Of a DNA stretch of 64,000 bases, positions 44,228 through 52,393 are shown one piece after another. The notes below the pieces were generated by a model, which was not told the DNA's origin, did no database searches, and worked only from the letters and a program-made list of their open reading frames with translations. Origin of the DNA: Variovorax sp. PBL-E5 (GTDB lineage Bacteria > Pseudomonadota > Gammaproteobacteria > Burkholderiales > Burkholderiaceae_C); assembly GCF_901827185.1 (NCBI RefSeq), contig NZ_LR594673.1:434001-498000 (forward strand), read 5' to 3'. Each line of letters begins with the position of its first letter. Position 1 is the stretch's first letter. A program made the translations under genes and the position numbers.

Positions 44228-45207
44228 GCGAATCGAAGCGCAAGGTACACGTCCACGAGGTCTTCATGCGCGACGGTCTGCAGAACGAGGCCGTGTTCGT
44301 GCCGACGGATGAGAAGGCGCGCATGGTCGATGCGCTCTCGCGAACCGGCCTGACCAAGATCGAGGTGACCTCTTTCACCTCCGCCAGTGCCATCCCGGCG
44401 TTGCGCGATGCCGATGCCCTGATGCAACGCATCGAGCGTCGGCCGGGCGTCGTCTATGCCGCCCTCGTGCTCAATCTGCGCGGTGCGCAGCGCGCCCTGG
44501 ATGCGCGCGCCGACGAACTCAACCTCGTGGTCTCGGCCAGCGAGACCCACAACCTGGCCAACACGCGCATGACGCGGCGGCAATCGCGCCATGCGCTGCG
44601 CGAGGTCTGCCGGCTTGCGGGCGAGCACGCCAAAGTAGCGCTGTCCATCGGCACCGCCTTTGGCTGCCCGATGGAAGGCGCGGTGCTCTTTGATGACGTG
44701 CTGGACATTGCCGACGAGTTCGTCGGCAGCGGCGTTGCTGGAATCACGCTGTGCGACACCACTGGCATGGCCGACCCGGCGCAGGTTCGCAAGGCCTGCG
44801 CCGGTTTGGCCGGGCGCTGGCCCGGTGTTGCGCTCACACTGCATCTGCACGACACGCGCGGCATGGGTCTGGCCAATGCCCTGGCGGGGCTGGAGGCAGG
44901 CATTACGCGCTTCGATGCCTCGCTGGGCGGTCTGGGCGGCTGCCCCTTCGCGCCGGGCGCCAGCGGGAACATCTGCACCGAGGACCTGGTTCATATGCTC
45001 GAGGCGGTCGGCTGCGATACCGGCGTCGATCTGCAGGCACTCATCGATTGCGCGGCGGAACTGCCCGGCATCGTCGGTCACGAGATTCGCGGGCAGGTCT
45101 GGCGTGCAGGGTCTGCTGATCGGCGCTATCCGCGGCCCGCCGACTTCGAACAGATCGTTGAGCGGGCGCACGTCCGCGAATCGATGCAAGCCGCCGTCGG
45201 TTCCTGA
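44224..45207 (+). CDS. hydroxymethylglutaryl-CoA lyase family protein
   Basis: 327-aa TIM-barrel lyase of the DRE-type family. It starts with GTG overlapping the CaiB stop (GTGA). It has the substrate-binding Arg and Asp in FMRDGLQNE (near residues 16-20), metal ligands in TLHLHDTRGMGLANAL, and the flexible-loop Cys in GGLGGCPFAPGASGN near 238-250. It would split HMG-CoA, or a 3-substituted analogue as known for LiuE/AtuE-related enzymes, into acetyl-CoA and an acetoacetate-like acid. It is last gene of the ten-gene operon. Confidence 0.92.
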   Translation: MSESKRKVHVHEVFMRDGLQNEAVFVPTDEKARMVDALSRTGLTKIEVTSFTSASAIPALRDADALMQRIERRPGVVYAALVLNLRGAQRALDARADELNLVVSASETHNLANTRMTRRQSRHALREVCRLAGEHAKVALSIGTAFGCPMEGAVLFDDVLDIADEFVGSGVAGITLCDTTGMADPAQVRKACAGLAGRWPGVALTLHLHDTRGMGLANALAGLEAGITRFDASLGGLGGCPFAPGASGNICTEDLVHMLEAVGCDTGVDLQALIDCAAELPGIVGHEIRGQVWRAGSADRRYPRPADFEQIVERAHVRESMQAAVGS

Positions 45208-45219
45208 TTCGACGGCGGC
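45190..45219 (+). terminator. stem-loop terminating the cluster C operon
   Basis: GCCGCCGTCG and CGACGGCGGC form a perfect 10-bp stem with a 10-base loop that contains the HMG-CoA lyase stop codon. Downstream TGGTTCTGGTG is only moderately T-rich. Confidence 0.55.
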
Positions 45220-45338
45220 TGGTTCTGGTGCGAAGTAAATGTCCGAGCGTCCGCGTTCTTGCGAATGGATTGTTGATGGAGGAAGGTCGACGTCTTTGCA
45301 TCGAGGATGTTGACGATGGAACCGGAGAAGGATGCCTA

Positions 45339-45779
45339 CGCTACAAGCTGAGCCTACGTGACCTGGTGGAGATGATGGCCGAGCGCGACCTTGCCATCGC
45401 TCCCACCACGATCATGCGCTGGGTCCAGCGTTTCGTGCCCGAATTAGAGAAGCGTTGGAATCGCGTTGCCCGCAAGGCCGGTCGGTCGTGGCGCGTCGAC
45501 GAGACCTATGTGAAGATCCGCGGCAAGTGGACCTATCTCTACCGAGCCGTCGATCGGGAAGGTCAGACCGTCGACTTCCGGCTGAGCATCACGCTGGACG
45601 GCTACGCCGCCTCGCATCGTGCCGTGCGGGAATTGAACTATCCGCGCAGAACGCCGGTTGGAAGGACACGCCGCTGAGATCGCATCCGCAAGGGCCAGTG
45701 CAATCTCAACCGACTGCGCATTGCGAGCCAAGCTGCGCCCGTGATCTGGAACGCGGTGCTTTCGGCTGGACTGGCGCGA
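45339..45779 (+). pseudogene. IS6-family transposase, internally deleted (type 1)
   Basis: RYKLSLRDLVEMMAERDL begins at 45339; the usual first about 20 residues are missing. The first DDE Asp (VDETYVKIRGKW) is intact. After FRLS (45587) about 20 codons are missing before ITLDGYAASHRAVRE (to 45632). Then a larger gap precedes RIRKGQCNLNRLR (45681) and the natural C-terminal VIWNAVLSAG (to about 45779). The deletions remove the last catalytic Glu region, and the frame is broken at 45633-45680. Same family as the 3298 and 24561 relics. The rest of 45208-45828 has no supported gene. Confidence 0.82.
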
Positions 45780-45828
45780 CACGTCGTCCGACATCGCTGG
45801 AAATTCGCACCAGAACCTGGCTGGCATC

Positions 45829-46719
45829 CTACGAGGTCCCAGGTTCGTGCAACTCCTCCGCGACGGTGGTGCGACGGAGTTCACGCACGTATTTCGTCTC
45901 GTCGAAGGGCATGGCGCGATGCATGGTGCAGCGGTTGTCCCACATCAGCAGATCCCCTGGACGCCAAACGTGCGCATGCACGAACTCTGGCCGAGTGGCA
46001 AAGGCCATCAGCTCATCCAATAGCTGGCGGCTTTTGTCGTCAGGCAGACCGACGATGCGCTCGGCATGCGAGGCGAGGTAGAGCCCGGGACGACCGGAGC
46101 CCGGATGGACGCGCACCAACGGCTGAACGCACGGCACGAAACTTCTGCGTTCGGCTTCGTCCAGCGGTGGCGAACCGGGAATGAGGCTGCGCGAGAAGGC
46201 CAGCGAGTGCTGCACCTGCAGCGTGCGAAGCACCTGCTGCTTCTGCGGCGACAGGGCATCCCAGGCCGCACGCATGTCGGCAAACTCGGTGTTGCCTCCT
46301 TGCTCCGGGAGGCTTTTCGCGCACAGGAATGTGTACTTCCCCGAAGGCTTGCGGAACGAACTGTCGGTGTGCCAGAGCTTGGTCGTCAGCGCGTAGAGGC
46401 GGCGAGGATGATCGACGCCCAGGGGAAAGCCGTGTTCGTCCACATTGGAGATGTCGCTGAGTTCTTCCCTTTGCAAGCGTCGCTCGAGGTTCTGGCGCTG
46501 CAAGGTAATGGAGCGCTGAGGCTGTCCAAAGTAGCTGGAAAAGCGCAACTGCTGCTCGTCGTCAATCGCCTGGTCTCGGAACACCAGCACGCCGTGCGTG
46601 TCGATGGCCGCCGTCACGGCCGATCGCATGGCCTCGCTGAGCTCCTGGCGCAGATCCAATCCCACCACTTCGGCGAAGAAAAGCGGATGTATGCGATTGA
46701 CTTGAAATGGCATGTGCAT
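45829..46719 (-). CDS. TauD/TfdA family 2-oxoglutarate-dependent dioxygenase
   Basis: 296-aa Fe(II)/2-oxoglutarate dioxygenase. The facial triad is His117 and Asp119 (LWHTDSSF) and His267 (CTMHRAM), with the 2-oxoglutarate-binding Arg near 282-283 (LRRTT). It is similar in layout to TfdA/TauD, which hydroxylate a carbon next to an ether, sulfonate or similar group so that it is released. It is last gene of a leftward operon SMP-30, Bug, bicupin, dioxygenase (gaps 20, 19 and 100 bp), next to IS6 debris. The substrate is unknown. Confidence 0.9.
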   Translation of the reverse strand: MHMPFQVNRIHPLFFAEVVGLDLRQELSEAMRSAVTAAIDTHGVLVFRDQAIDDEQQLRFSSYFGQPQRSITLQRQNLERRLQREELSDISNVDEHGFPLGVDHPRRLYALTTKLWHTDSSFRKPSGKYTFLCAKSLPEQGGNTEFADMRAAWDALSPQKQQVLRTLQVQHSLAFSRSLIPGSPPLDEAERRSFVPCVQPLVRVHPGSGRPGLYLASHAERIVGLPDDKSRQLLDELMAFATRPEFVHAHVWRPGDLLMWDNRCTMHRAMPFDETKYVRELRRTTVAEELHEPGTS

Positions 46720-46752
46720 GTCGCTGCGTTCTCTCTGTTGGGGCCTCGGCGA

Positions 46753-47652
46753 TCAGGCGGTCCAGGCGAAGCCGGGATTCCTCAGTTGGTAGTAGAGCGC
46801 GCCATCCTGCAGCACCAGCGACTTCATCATGCCCGCGCCGCGGTTGTGATGGGAGTGCATCGCACGCGCAGGCGTGACCATCAGGCCGAAGGGAATCCAG
46901 TCGATGCGCTCGCCGGCCACCATGGAGTACACGCCTTCGCTCTCGATGGCCAGCGTGAGCGCCGCGGCGTTGTGCAGGTGCGGGCGCTGGTTGCCGCCGG
47001 GCTCGAGCGTGTTCACCGCGGCCGTCATCGTCGGCAGGATGGATTTCATGCGCGCCATCGGCGTCGTCGCGAAGATGACCGACTTGCCTGCCGTGCGCTG
47101 CGGCCCGGTGCGCGCCTGCACGACGCCCAGCGATTCATCGATCTTCGCGGACCTGAACAGCGCCGGCGCGACGACCTGGTTGTCGGCCGCCATGGGCGCC
47201 CGCACGCCGCCATAGCAGATCTCGGGCTCGTTGGTGACGCAGAACAGCACGCTGTCCGCGCGGGCCTCGTGTTGCGTGGCGCTGGCGCCGGGCAGCACGA
47301 ACAGGTCGCCCGCCGCCCACTCGATGCGCGCCTCGCCGGCCTGCGTCGCTCCCTCGCCGCGGATCACGTAGAACACCTCGCCCGTGGCCTCGAACGCATG
47401 CGAGATCGAATCGCCGCCACGCAGCACCACATAGCGCGCCAGCATGGCCGGCGTGGTGGCCGGCCAGCCCAGACCCAGCATGGACGACAGGTCCATCGCG
47501 ATCAGGCCGGTCGGCGCGTTGCGACCGAGCGCCCTGCGCTGCTCGTCGGCGAAGAGGCAGGGCGGCACCTCTGCCAGCCCACGGTCGAAGGCGCCTTCGG
47601 GCACATGGAAGATCGCGTCGCGCTCGGCCGGGTTCAACGTTGCCACGGACAT
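46753..47652 (-). CDS. bicupin protein, gentisate 1,2-dioxygenase-like
   Basis: 299-aa protein with two cupin barrels. Barrel 1 has HAFEATGEVFYVIRGEG near residues 85-101. Barrel 2 has the metal-binding HLH of NQRPHLHNAAALTLA near 219-233 and a later HSHHNRG. The bicupin arrangement and length resemble gentisate or salicylate ring-cleaving dioxygenases, but first-barrel His ligands are incomplete by eye, so an isomerase or oxalate-type role is possible. It lies between the Bug receptor and the TauD-type dioxygenase in the same operon. Confidence 0.75.
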   Translation of the reverse strand: MSVATLNPAERDAIFHVPEGAFDRGLAEVPPCLFADEQRRALGRNAPTGLIAMDLSSMLGLGWPATTPAMLARYVVLRGGDSISHAFEATGEVFYVIRGEGATQAGEARIEWAAGDLFVLPGASATQHEARADSVLFCVTNEPEICYGGVRAPMAADNQVVAPALFRSAKIDESLGVVQARTGPQRTAGKSVIFATTPMARMKSILPTMTAAVNTLEPGGNQRPHLHNAAALTLAIESEGVYSMVAGERIDWIPFGLMVTPARAMHSHHNRGAGMMKSLVLQDGALYYQLRNPGFAWTA

Positions 47653-47671
47653 GTCGGGCTCCTTGAAGGGT

Positions 47672-48694
47672 TCAGTTCTCGAACTTGATCGCGGCCTTCT
47701 CGACCACCCCGCTCCAGCGCTTGAAGTCCGTATCCAGCCGGGTCTGGAACTGCTCGGGCGTGCCGGACATGCCCATCGTCACGCCGGCCGCGCTCAGGCG
47801 CTGGATCACTTCGGGTTCGAGCGAGGCTTGCACGATGGCCTTGGCGACGGCATCCACATAGGGCTTGGGGGTTCCCGCCTTCATGAACACGCCGAACCAG
47901 GACGTCAGGTCCAGGCCCGGATAGCCCAGCTCGCCGGTGGTCGGCACGTCGGGGAACAGGTCGCTGCGGTGCTCGCCGGCGATGGCAAGCACCTTGGCCT
48001 TGCCCGACTTCTGCAGCGTGGACAGGCCCACGATGCCCGAGCATGCGTACTGGATGTCGCCGCTGATCAGCGCCTGGGTGAACTCGGCCGTGCCCTTGTA
48101 AGGGATGTGCACGGTCTGCATGCCGGCCATCTGGTTGAGCATCTCGCCGCCCAGATGGGTCAGGCTGCCGATGCCGTCGGAGCCGAAGTTGAGCTTGCCG
48201 GGGTTCGCCTTGGCGGCAGCGATCAGTTCCTTGAAGCTGCCGATGTTGGCCTTGGTGCTGGAGGCGAAGGCGAGCGCGCTGCCGCCCATCAGGCTGACCG
48301 GCACCACATCCTTGCGCGCGTCGTACGGCAACGCTTGCTTGCGATAGGCGCTGATGACCGGGAACACGACCTGCGTCGACAGCGTGCCGAAATAGATGGC
48401 ATGCCCGTCGGCCGGAATCTGCAGGAACTGCTGCATGGCGGGCACGCCCTGCGCCCCTGGCTTGTTCTCCACGATCACCGGCGTGCCGAGGATCGTCGAG
48501 AGCCTTTCTGCGAACACGCGGCCCGTGAGGTCGGTCGGTCCGCCCGGCGGATAGGGCACGATGAAACGGATCGGCTTGGTGAAGCGGGCTTGCGCCCATG
48601 CCGGCGCATGCGCGAACAGGCCGGCGGCCAGCGCCAGTCCGGCGAGGCTTGCAAGCCCGGCGCGGCGCGAGAGGTTCGTCGCGGATTTCTTCAT
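47672..48694 (-). CDS. Bug family substrate-binding protein
   Basis: 340-aa periplasmic receptor. The start at 48694 is preceded by AGGAGACACC. It has a twin-arginine-like beginning (LSRRAGLASLAGLALAAG) and cleavage near residue 35 (PAWAQA). IRFIVPYPPGGPTDLTGRVF carries the PPGG turn, and IPYKGTAEFTQALISGDIQ follows. It belongs to the SMP-30, Bug, bicupin, TauD operon. No TctAB genes nearby. Confidence 0.93.
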   Translation of the reverse strand: MKKSATNLSRRAGLASLAGLALAAGLFAHAPAWAQARFTKPIRFIVPYPPGGPTDLTGRVFAERLSTILGTPVIVENKPGAQGVPAMQQFLQIPADGHAIYFGTLSTQVVFPVISAYRKQALPYDARKDVVPVSLMGGSALAFASSTKANIGSFKELIAAAKANPGKLNFGSDGIGSLTHLGGEMLNQMAGMQTVHIPYKGTAEFTQALISGDIQYACSGIVGLSTLQKSGKAKVLAIAGEHRSDLFPDVPTTGELGYPGLDLTSWFGVFMKAGTPKPYVDAVAKAIVQASLEPEVIQRLSAAGVTMGMSGTPEQFQTRLDTDFKRWSGVVEKAAIKFEN

Positions 48695-48714
48695 GGTGTC
48701 TCCTGGTAGTTGAT

Positions 48715-49626
48715 TCAGTGGGCCAGCGCCAGGCCGGGTCGCGGCCAGTCGAGGGCCACCAGCTCGCCGTTGCCCGACAGGGTCACGTAGGCCGTGCGCC
48801 GATCGGGACCGCCGAAGCAGATGTTGGTCACGTAGGTCTCGCCGTCGATCGGCACGTGTTCCATCCGCTGCCCTTGCGGCGACACGACGGTGATGCCGGC
48901 CTTGATGATGGTGGCGATGCAGACGTTGCCGCCGGCCTCGACCGCCAGCGAATCGAAGCGCATGTACTCGGACGCGGCATGCAGCAGGCGCCCGCCGTTG
49001 GGCGATGCCGGCCAGGGCATCGGCGCGATCTCGCCAGGCGCATCGATGGCCCAGGCCCACAGCCGCGCTGTGTCGGTCTCGGCGACATACAGGGTCTTGC
49101 CGTCGGGCGCGAGGCCGATGCCGTTGGGCGTGATGAGCGGAAACACGACCTCGCGGATCAGGCTGCCGTCGGCGCGCGCGTAGTAGACGCTGCCGCGGTC
49201 GGTATCGCGCTCGCGCACCTTGCCGTGGTCGGTGAACCAGAAGCCGCCGTGGTGGTCGAAGACGAGATCGTTCGGTCCCTTGAGCCGCACGCCGTTGCAG
49301 CTGTCGTAGAGCGTGGTGCACGCGCCGGTTTTCAGATCGACACGCTGGATCGATCCGCTGACGTACGAAGGCGCGGTGCCGTGCGGCAGCAGCCAGCGGC
49401 CGCGCGGCACCCAGTTCAACCCGCCGTTGTTGCACACGTAGAGCGCGCCATCGGGACCCAGCGCCGCGCCGTTCGGCCCACCGCCGGTCTCGGCGCAGGT
49501 GCGGCGCATGCCCTTCGCGTCGATGCCGGTGATCACGCCGCCGCCGACTTCCACGCACAGCACGCTGCCGTCGTCCAGCACGACGGGCCCTTCGGGGAAT
49601 CTCAACTTGTCCAGCACTGTCCTCAC
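48715..49626 (-). CDS. SMP-30/gluconolactonase family protein
   Basis: 303-aa six-bladed beta-propeller hydrolase. Glu12 in RFPEGPVV, the Asn of GPNDLVFDHHGGFWFTD and an Asp in YVAETDTARL-type segments are the usual divalent-metal ligands. It acts on lactones; in catabolic operons such enzymes open sugar or ring-derived lactones. It is first gene of the leftward operon, divergent from the ligase at 49800 across a region with shared motif copy i. Confidence 0.9.
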   Translation of the reverse strand: MRTVLDKLRFPEGPVVLDDGSVLCVEVGGGVITGIDAKGMRRTCAETGGGPNGAALGPDGALYVCNNGGLNWVPRGRWLLPHGTAPSYVSGSIQRVDLKTGACTTLYDSCNGVRLKGPNDLVFDHHGGFWFTDHGKVRERDTDRGSVYYARADGSLIREVVFPLITPNGIGLAPDGKTLYVAETDTARLWAWAIDAPGEIAPMPWPASPNGGRLLHAASEYMRFDSLAVEAGGNVCIATIIKAGITVVSPQGQRMEHVPIDGETYVTNICFGGPDRRTAYVTLSGNGELVALDWPRPGLALAH

Positions 49627-49718
49627 AAAAACCTCCGGGCCGCGCGCACGGCGGCACGCTTCAGTCTCGCAAAAGTTTAGGCCGCGCAGCCGTCATTCGA
49701 CGGCACGCGCTGCGTTCA

Positions 49719-49740
49719 ACATGTATGTGCTGAATTGCCG
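49719..49740 (+). promoter_or_regulatory. cluster D shared motif, copy i
   Basis: ACATGTATGTGCTGAATTGCCG lies between divergent SMP-30 and ligase genes, ending 59 bp before the ligase ATG. Its last 16 bases match the consensus ATGTGATGAATTGCCG with one change. Confidence 0.55.
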
Positions 49741-49799
49741 TTCGCAGGGCAAACGTCATTGCGTGCCGGGCCCGTGCCGCCTCAGAGTGGCATCACTTC

Positions 49800-51338
49800 A
49801 TGCTGACCCTCAAGACTGTCATCGAGCGCAACGAGCGCTGGTACCCCGACGTCCAGGCCTACGTGCAGGGCGAGCGCGTCCTCACCCATCGCCAGTACGC
49901 GCAGCGCGTGCGCAAGCTCGCCGCGGCGCTTGCCGCCACAGGCCTCGCGCGCAACGGCCGCGTCGCCGTGCTCTCGATGAACTCGATCGCGTACTGCGAG
50001 ATCTACGGCGCCTGCGAATGGGCCGGCTTCATGGCCGTCACGCTGAATTTCCGGCTCGCCGCGCCCGAGATCGCATGGATCCTCGCCGACAGCACGCCCG
50101 CGGTGCTGTTCTTCGAGGCGTCCTTCGCGCCGATGGTGGCGACGCTTCGTCTTGCGCTGCCCGCCATGCGCTGCGTCTGCATCGGCGAGGCCATGGCATG
50201 GGCCGAGGACTGCGAGGCGCTGCTTGCCCGCGGCGACGAGGCAGGCCCGCCTTTCGGGCCGACGCCGGACGACTACGCCTCGCTCATCTACACCAGCGGC
50301 ACCACGGGCCGGCCCAAGGGCGTGCTGTCGACGCAAGCCACCGTGCTGGCCACGGCCGAAATGCTGGCGCAGGAGATGGACATGGCGGCGCACAGTCGCT
50401 CGCTGCTGATCACGCCGCTCTTCCACGTGGGCGCCAGGAATGTGCGGGCGGCGCAGGCCTGGCGCTACGGCACCTGCGTGATCGAGCGCGGCTTCGATGC
50501 GTCGCGCCTGGCCGGCCTCGTGCAGCGCGAGCGCATCAACACCATGTTCCTCGTCGCAGCCCAGCTGCAGATGCTGCTGGACCAGCCCGACATCGACAGC
50601 CACGACCTGAGCAGTCTCGTCACCGTCGGCATGGCCGGCGCGCCGATCCCCGTGCCGCTGCTGGAGCGCGCCATCGCGCGCATGGGCCGCGCCATCATGG
50701 TCCAGTACGGCATGACCGAAGGACAGATCGCCAGCCTCTATCGCCACGAGCTGCGCCCGCGCGGCACGCCCGAGGAGATCCGGCGCATCGGCTCGGTCGG
50801 CCACTCGCTGCCGCACGGCCAGCTGCGCGTGGTGGACGAGCGCGGCGCCGATTGCGCACCGGGCCTGCCCGGCGAGGTCTGGTTCCGCAACGCATCGGTG
50901 ATGGACGGCTACTGGAACAACACCGCGGCCACGCTGGAGGCGCTCGCCGGCGGCTGGATGCGCACCGGCGACATCGGCGTGCTCGACGATGCGGGCTATC
51001 TCTTCCTGATCGATCGCAAGAAGGACGTGATCATCTCGGGCGGCGAGAACATCTACAGCCGCGAGGTGGAGGAAGCCTTGCACCGCCACTCGGACGTGAC
51101 CGAGTCGGCGGTCATCGGCATCCCCGACGTGCGCTGGGGCGAAGCGGTGAAGGCCTACGTGGTGCGCAAGCCCGGCGCGGCCGTCAGTGCCGCCGAGCTG
51201 ATCGAATTCGCCGCCACGCAGATCGCCCGCTACAAATGCCCGAAGCAACTCGTCTTCGTCGACGCGCTGCCGCGCCTGGCGACCGGCAAGGTGAGCAAGG
51301 TGGCGCTGCGCGAAGCCCACCGCGCCGAAGGCCGCTGA
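49800..51338 (+). CDS. acyl-CoA synthetase (AMP-forming)
   Basis: 512-aa AMP-dependent ligase: P-loop YTSGTTGRPKGV near residues 163-174, YGMTEGQIAS, GWMRTGDIG, DRKKDVIISGGENIYSREVE and catalytic Lys in LATGKVSK near the C-terminus. It is alone on the plus strand, convergent (8-bp gap) with the leftward aldolase/dehydrogenase operon. It probably activates the cluster D acid. It is a separate lineage from the PaaK-like ligases, and the motifs are complete. Confidence 0.93.
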   Translation: MLTLKTVIERNERWYPDVQAYVQGERVLTHRQYAQRVRKLAAALAATGLARNGRVAVLSMNSIAYCEIYGACEWAGFMAVTLNFRLAAPEIAWILADSTPAVLFFEASFAPMVATLRLALPAMRCVCIGEAMAWAEDCEALLARGDEAGPPFGPTPDDYASLIYTSGTTGRPKGVLSTQATVLATAEMLAQEMDMAAHSRSLLITPLFHVGARNVRAAQAWRYGTCVIERGFDASRLAGLVQRERINTMFLVAAQLQMLLDQPDIDSHDLSSLVTVGMAGAPIPVPLLERAIARMGRAIMVQYGMTEGQIASLYRHELRPRGTPEEIRRIGSVGHSLPHGQLRVVDERGADCAPGLPGEVWFRNASVMDGYWNNTAATLEALAGGWMRTGDIGVLDDAGYLFLIDRKKDVIISGGENIYSREVEEALHRHSDVTESAVIGIPDVRWGEAVKAYVVRKPGAAVSAAELIEFAATQIARYKCPKQLVFVDALPRLATGKVSKVALREAHRAEGR

Positions 51339-51346
51339 GATTCATT

Positions 51347-52393
51347 TCACGTCCCCGCCAGCAGGGGCCAGACCTCGTCCGCCTGACAGCCGGCGAACGC
51401 GGCGGCCAGCTGGCGCCGCCAGTAGGGAACGCTGCCGAACTGGTCGCGCCAGGCCATCAGGCGCCGGGTGCGAAAGTGCAGCACGTATTCGTAGCTGAAG
51501 CCGATCGCGCCATGCACCTGGTGCGACAGCGCGAACACGGTGTCGGCCGCATCGCCCAGGCGCGAGCGCGCCGCCGCCACGATCACCCGGTCATCGGGGG
51601 CGGCGATCGCCGCATCCAGCACCGCATGCGCGGCGACCACCGCCGAGGCCAGTTCCGCGATCATCTGCTGCACCACCTGGAACTTGCCGATCTCGCGGCC
51701 GAACTGCTTGCGCTCCAGCGCGTAGGCCGTGGTGCGCTCCAGGCACCAGCGCATCGCACCGATCATCTGCGCGCCACGCAGCAGGGCCGCACGGCGCAGC
51801 AAGGCATCGAAATCCATGCCGTCGATCGGCAGCCAGTCGACGGCTGGCGGCAGCTCGAAATCGGAGGCGGGCTCGCCCGCCGCATCCGCGATCGAATCCT
51901 GCAGCCGCAGGCCGGACGTGGGCAGCACGGCCAACCGTGCGCCGGCGCCGGTGCCCGCGCGCGCGACCACCAGCACCTGCGCCGACGCACCCGCCCACGC
52001 CGCGCCACGCATGCGCGTCGGCAAGGCCTCGCCGTCGGCGAACAGGAGGCACAGCGGCCCGGCCGCCGGTTCGCGGCCGGCCAGTGCCAGCAGTGCGTTG
52101 CCCATGATCAGTTCCAGCACCGGTACCGGCAGCGCATGCCGGCCGGCCGCCTGCAGGATCGCCGCGGCACCGGCCAGCCCGGCGCCGATGCCGCCTGCGT
52201 CCTCGGGCACCAGCGCGAGGCCGATGCCGGCCTCCTCCACCGCCGTCCAGATCGCTTGCGGAAACGTGCCGTCCTCGGCCGATTCGATGCGCGCCGGCAT
52301 GGCGATGTCGCCGAACAGCCGCTCGGCCATGTCGGCGAACTGCGCCGTGTCGTTATCGTTATCGTTGTCGTTGTCCTGGCTCATGTCGTTCAT
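51347..52393 (-). CDS. acyl-CoA dehydrogenase, subunit B of a split pair
   Basis: 348-aa dehydrogenase-fold protein. The N-terminus has a curious Asp-Asn repeat (residues 6-14). The middle domain is abbreviated, and the C-terminal domain shows ERKQFGREIGKFQVVQQMIAEL and VHGAIGFSYEYVLHFRTRRL, then ends without the catalytic loop. The ATG overlaps the stop of the partner gene (ATGA, 52390-52393). It is probably the non-catalytic half of a heteromeric enzyme. Convergent with the ligase gene. Confidence 0.88.
   Translation of the reverse strand: MNDMSQDNDNDNDNDTAQFADMAERLFGDIAMPARIESAEDGTFPQAIWTAVEEAGIGLALVPEDAGGIGAGLAGAAAILQAAGRHALPVPVLELIMGNALLALAGREPAAGPLCLLFADGEALPTRMRGAAWAGASAQVLVVARAGTGAGARLAVLPTSGLRLQDSIADAAGEPASDFELPPAVDWLPIDGMDFDALLRRAALLRGAQMIGAMRWCLERTTAYALERKQFGREIGKFQVVQQMIAELASAVVAAHAVLDAAIAAPDDRVIVAAARSRLGDAADTVFALSHQVHGAIGFSYEYVLHFRTRRLMAWRDQFGSVPYWRRQLAAAFAGCQADEVWPLLAGT
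52351..52374. repeat. hexanucleotide tandem repeat encoding Asp-Asn repeats
   Basis: Four units of CGTTRT (two CGTTAT, two CGTTGT) near the 5' end of the 51347-52393 gene. They encode Asp-Asn dipeptides on the minus strand. Unit changes would keep the reading frame. Confidence 0.8.
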
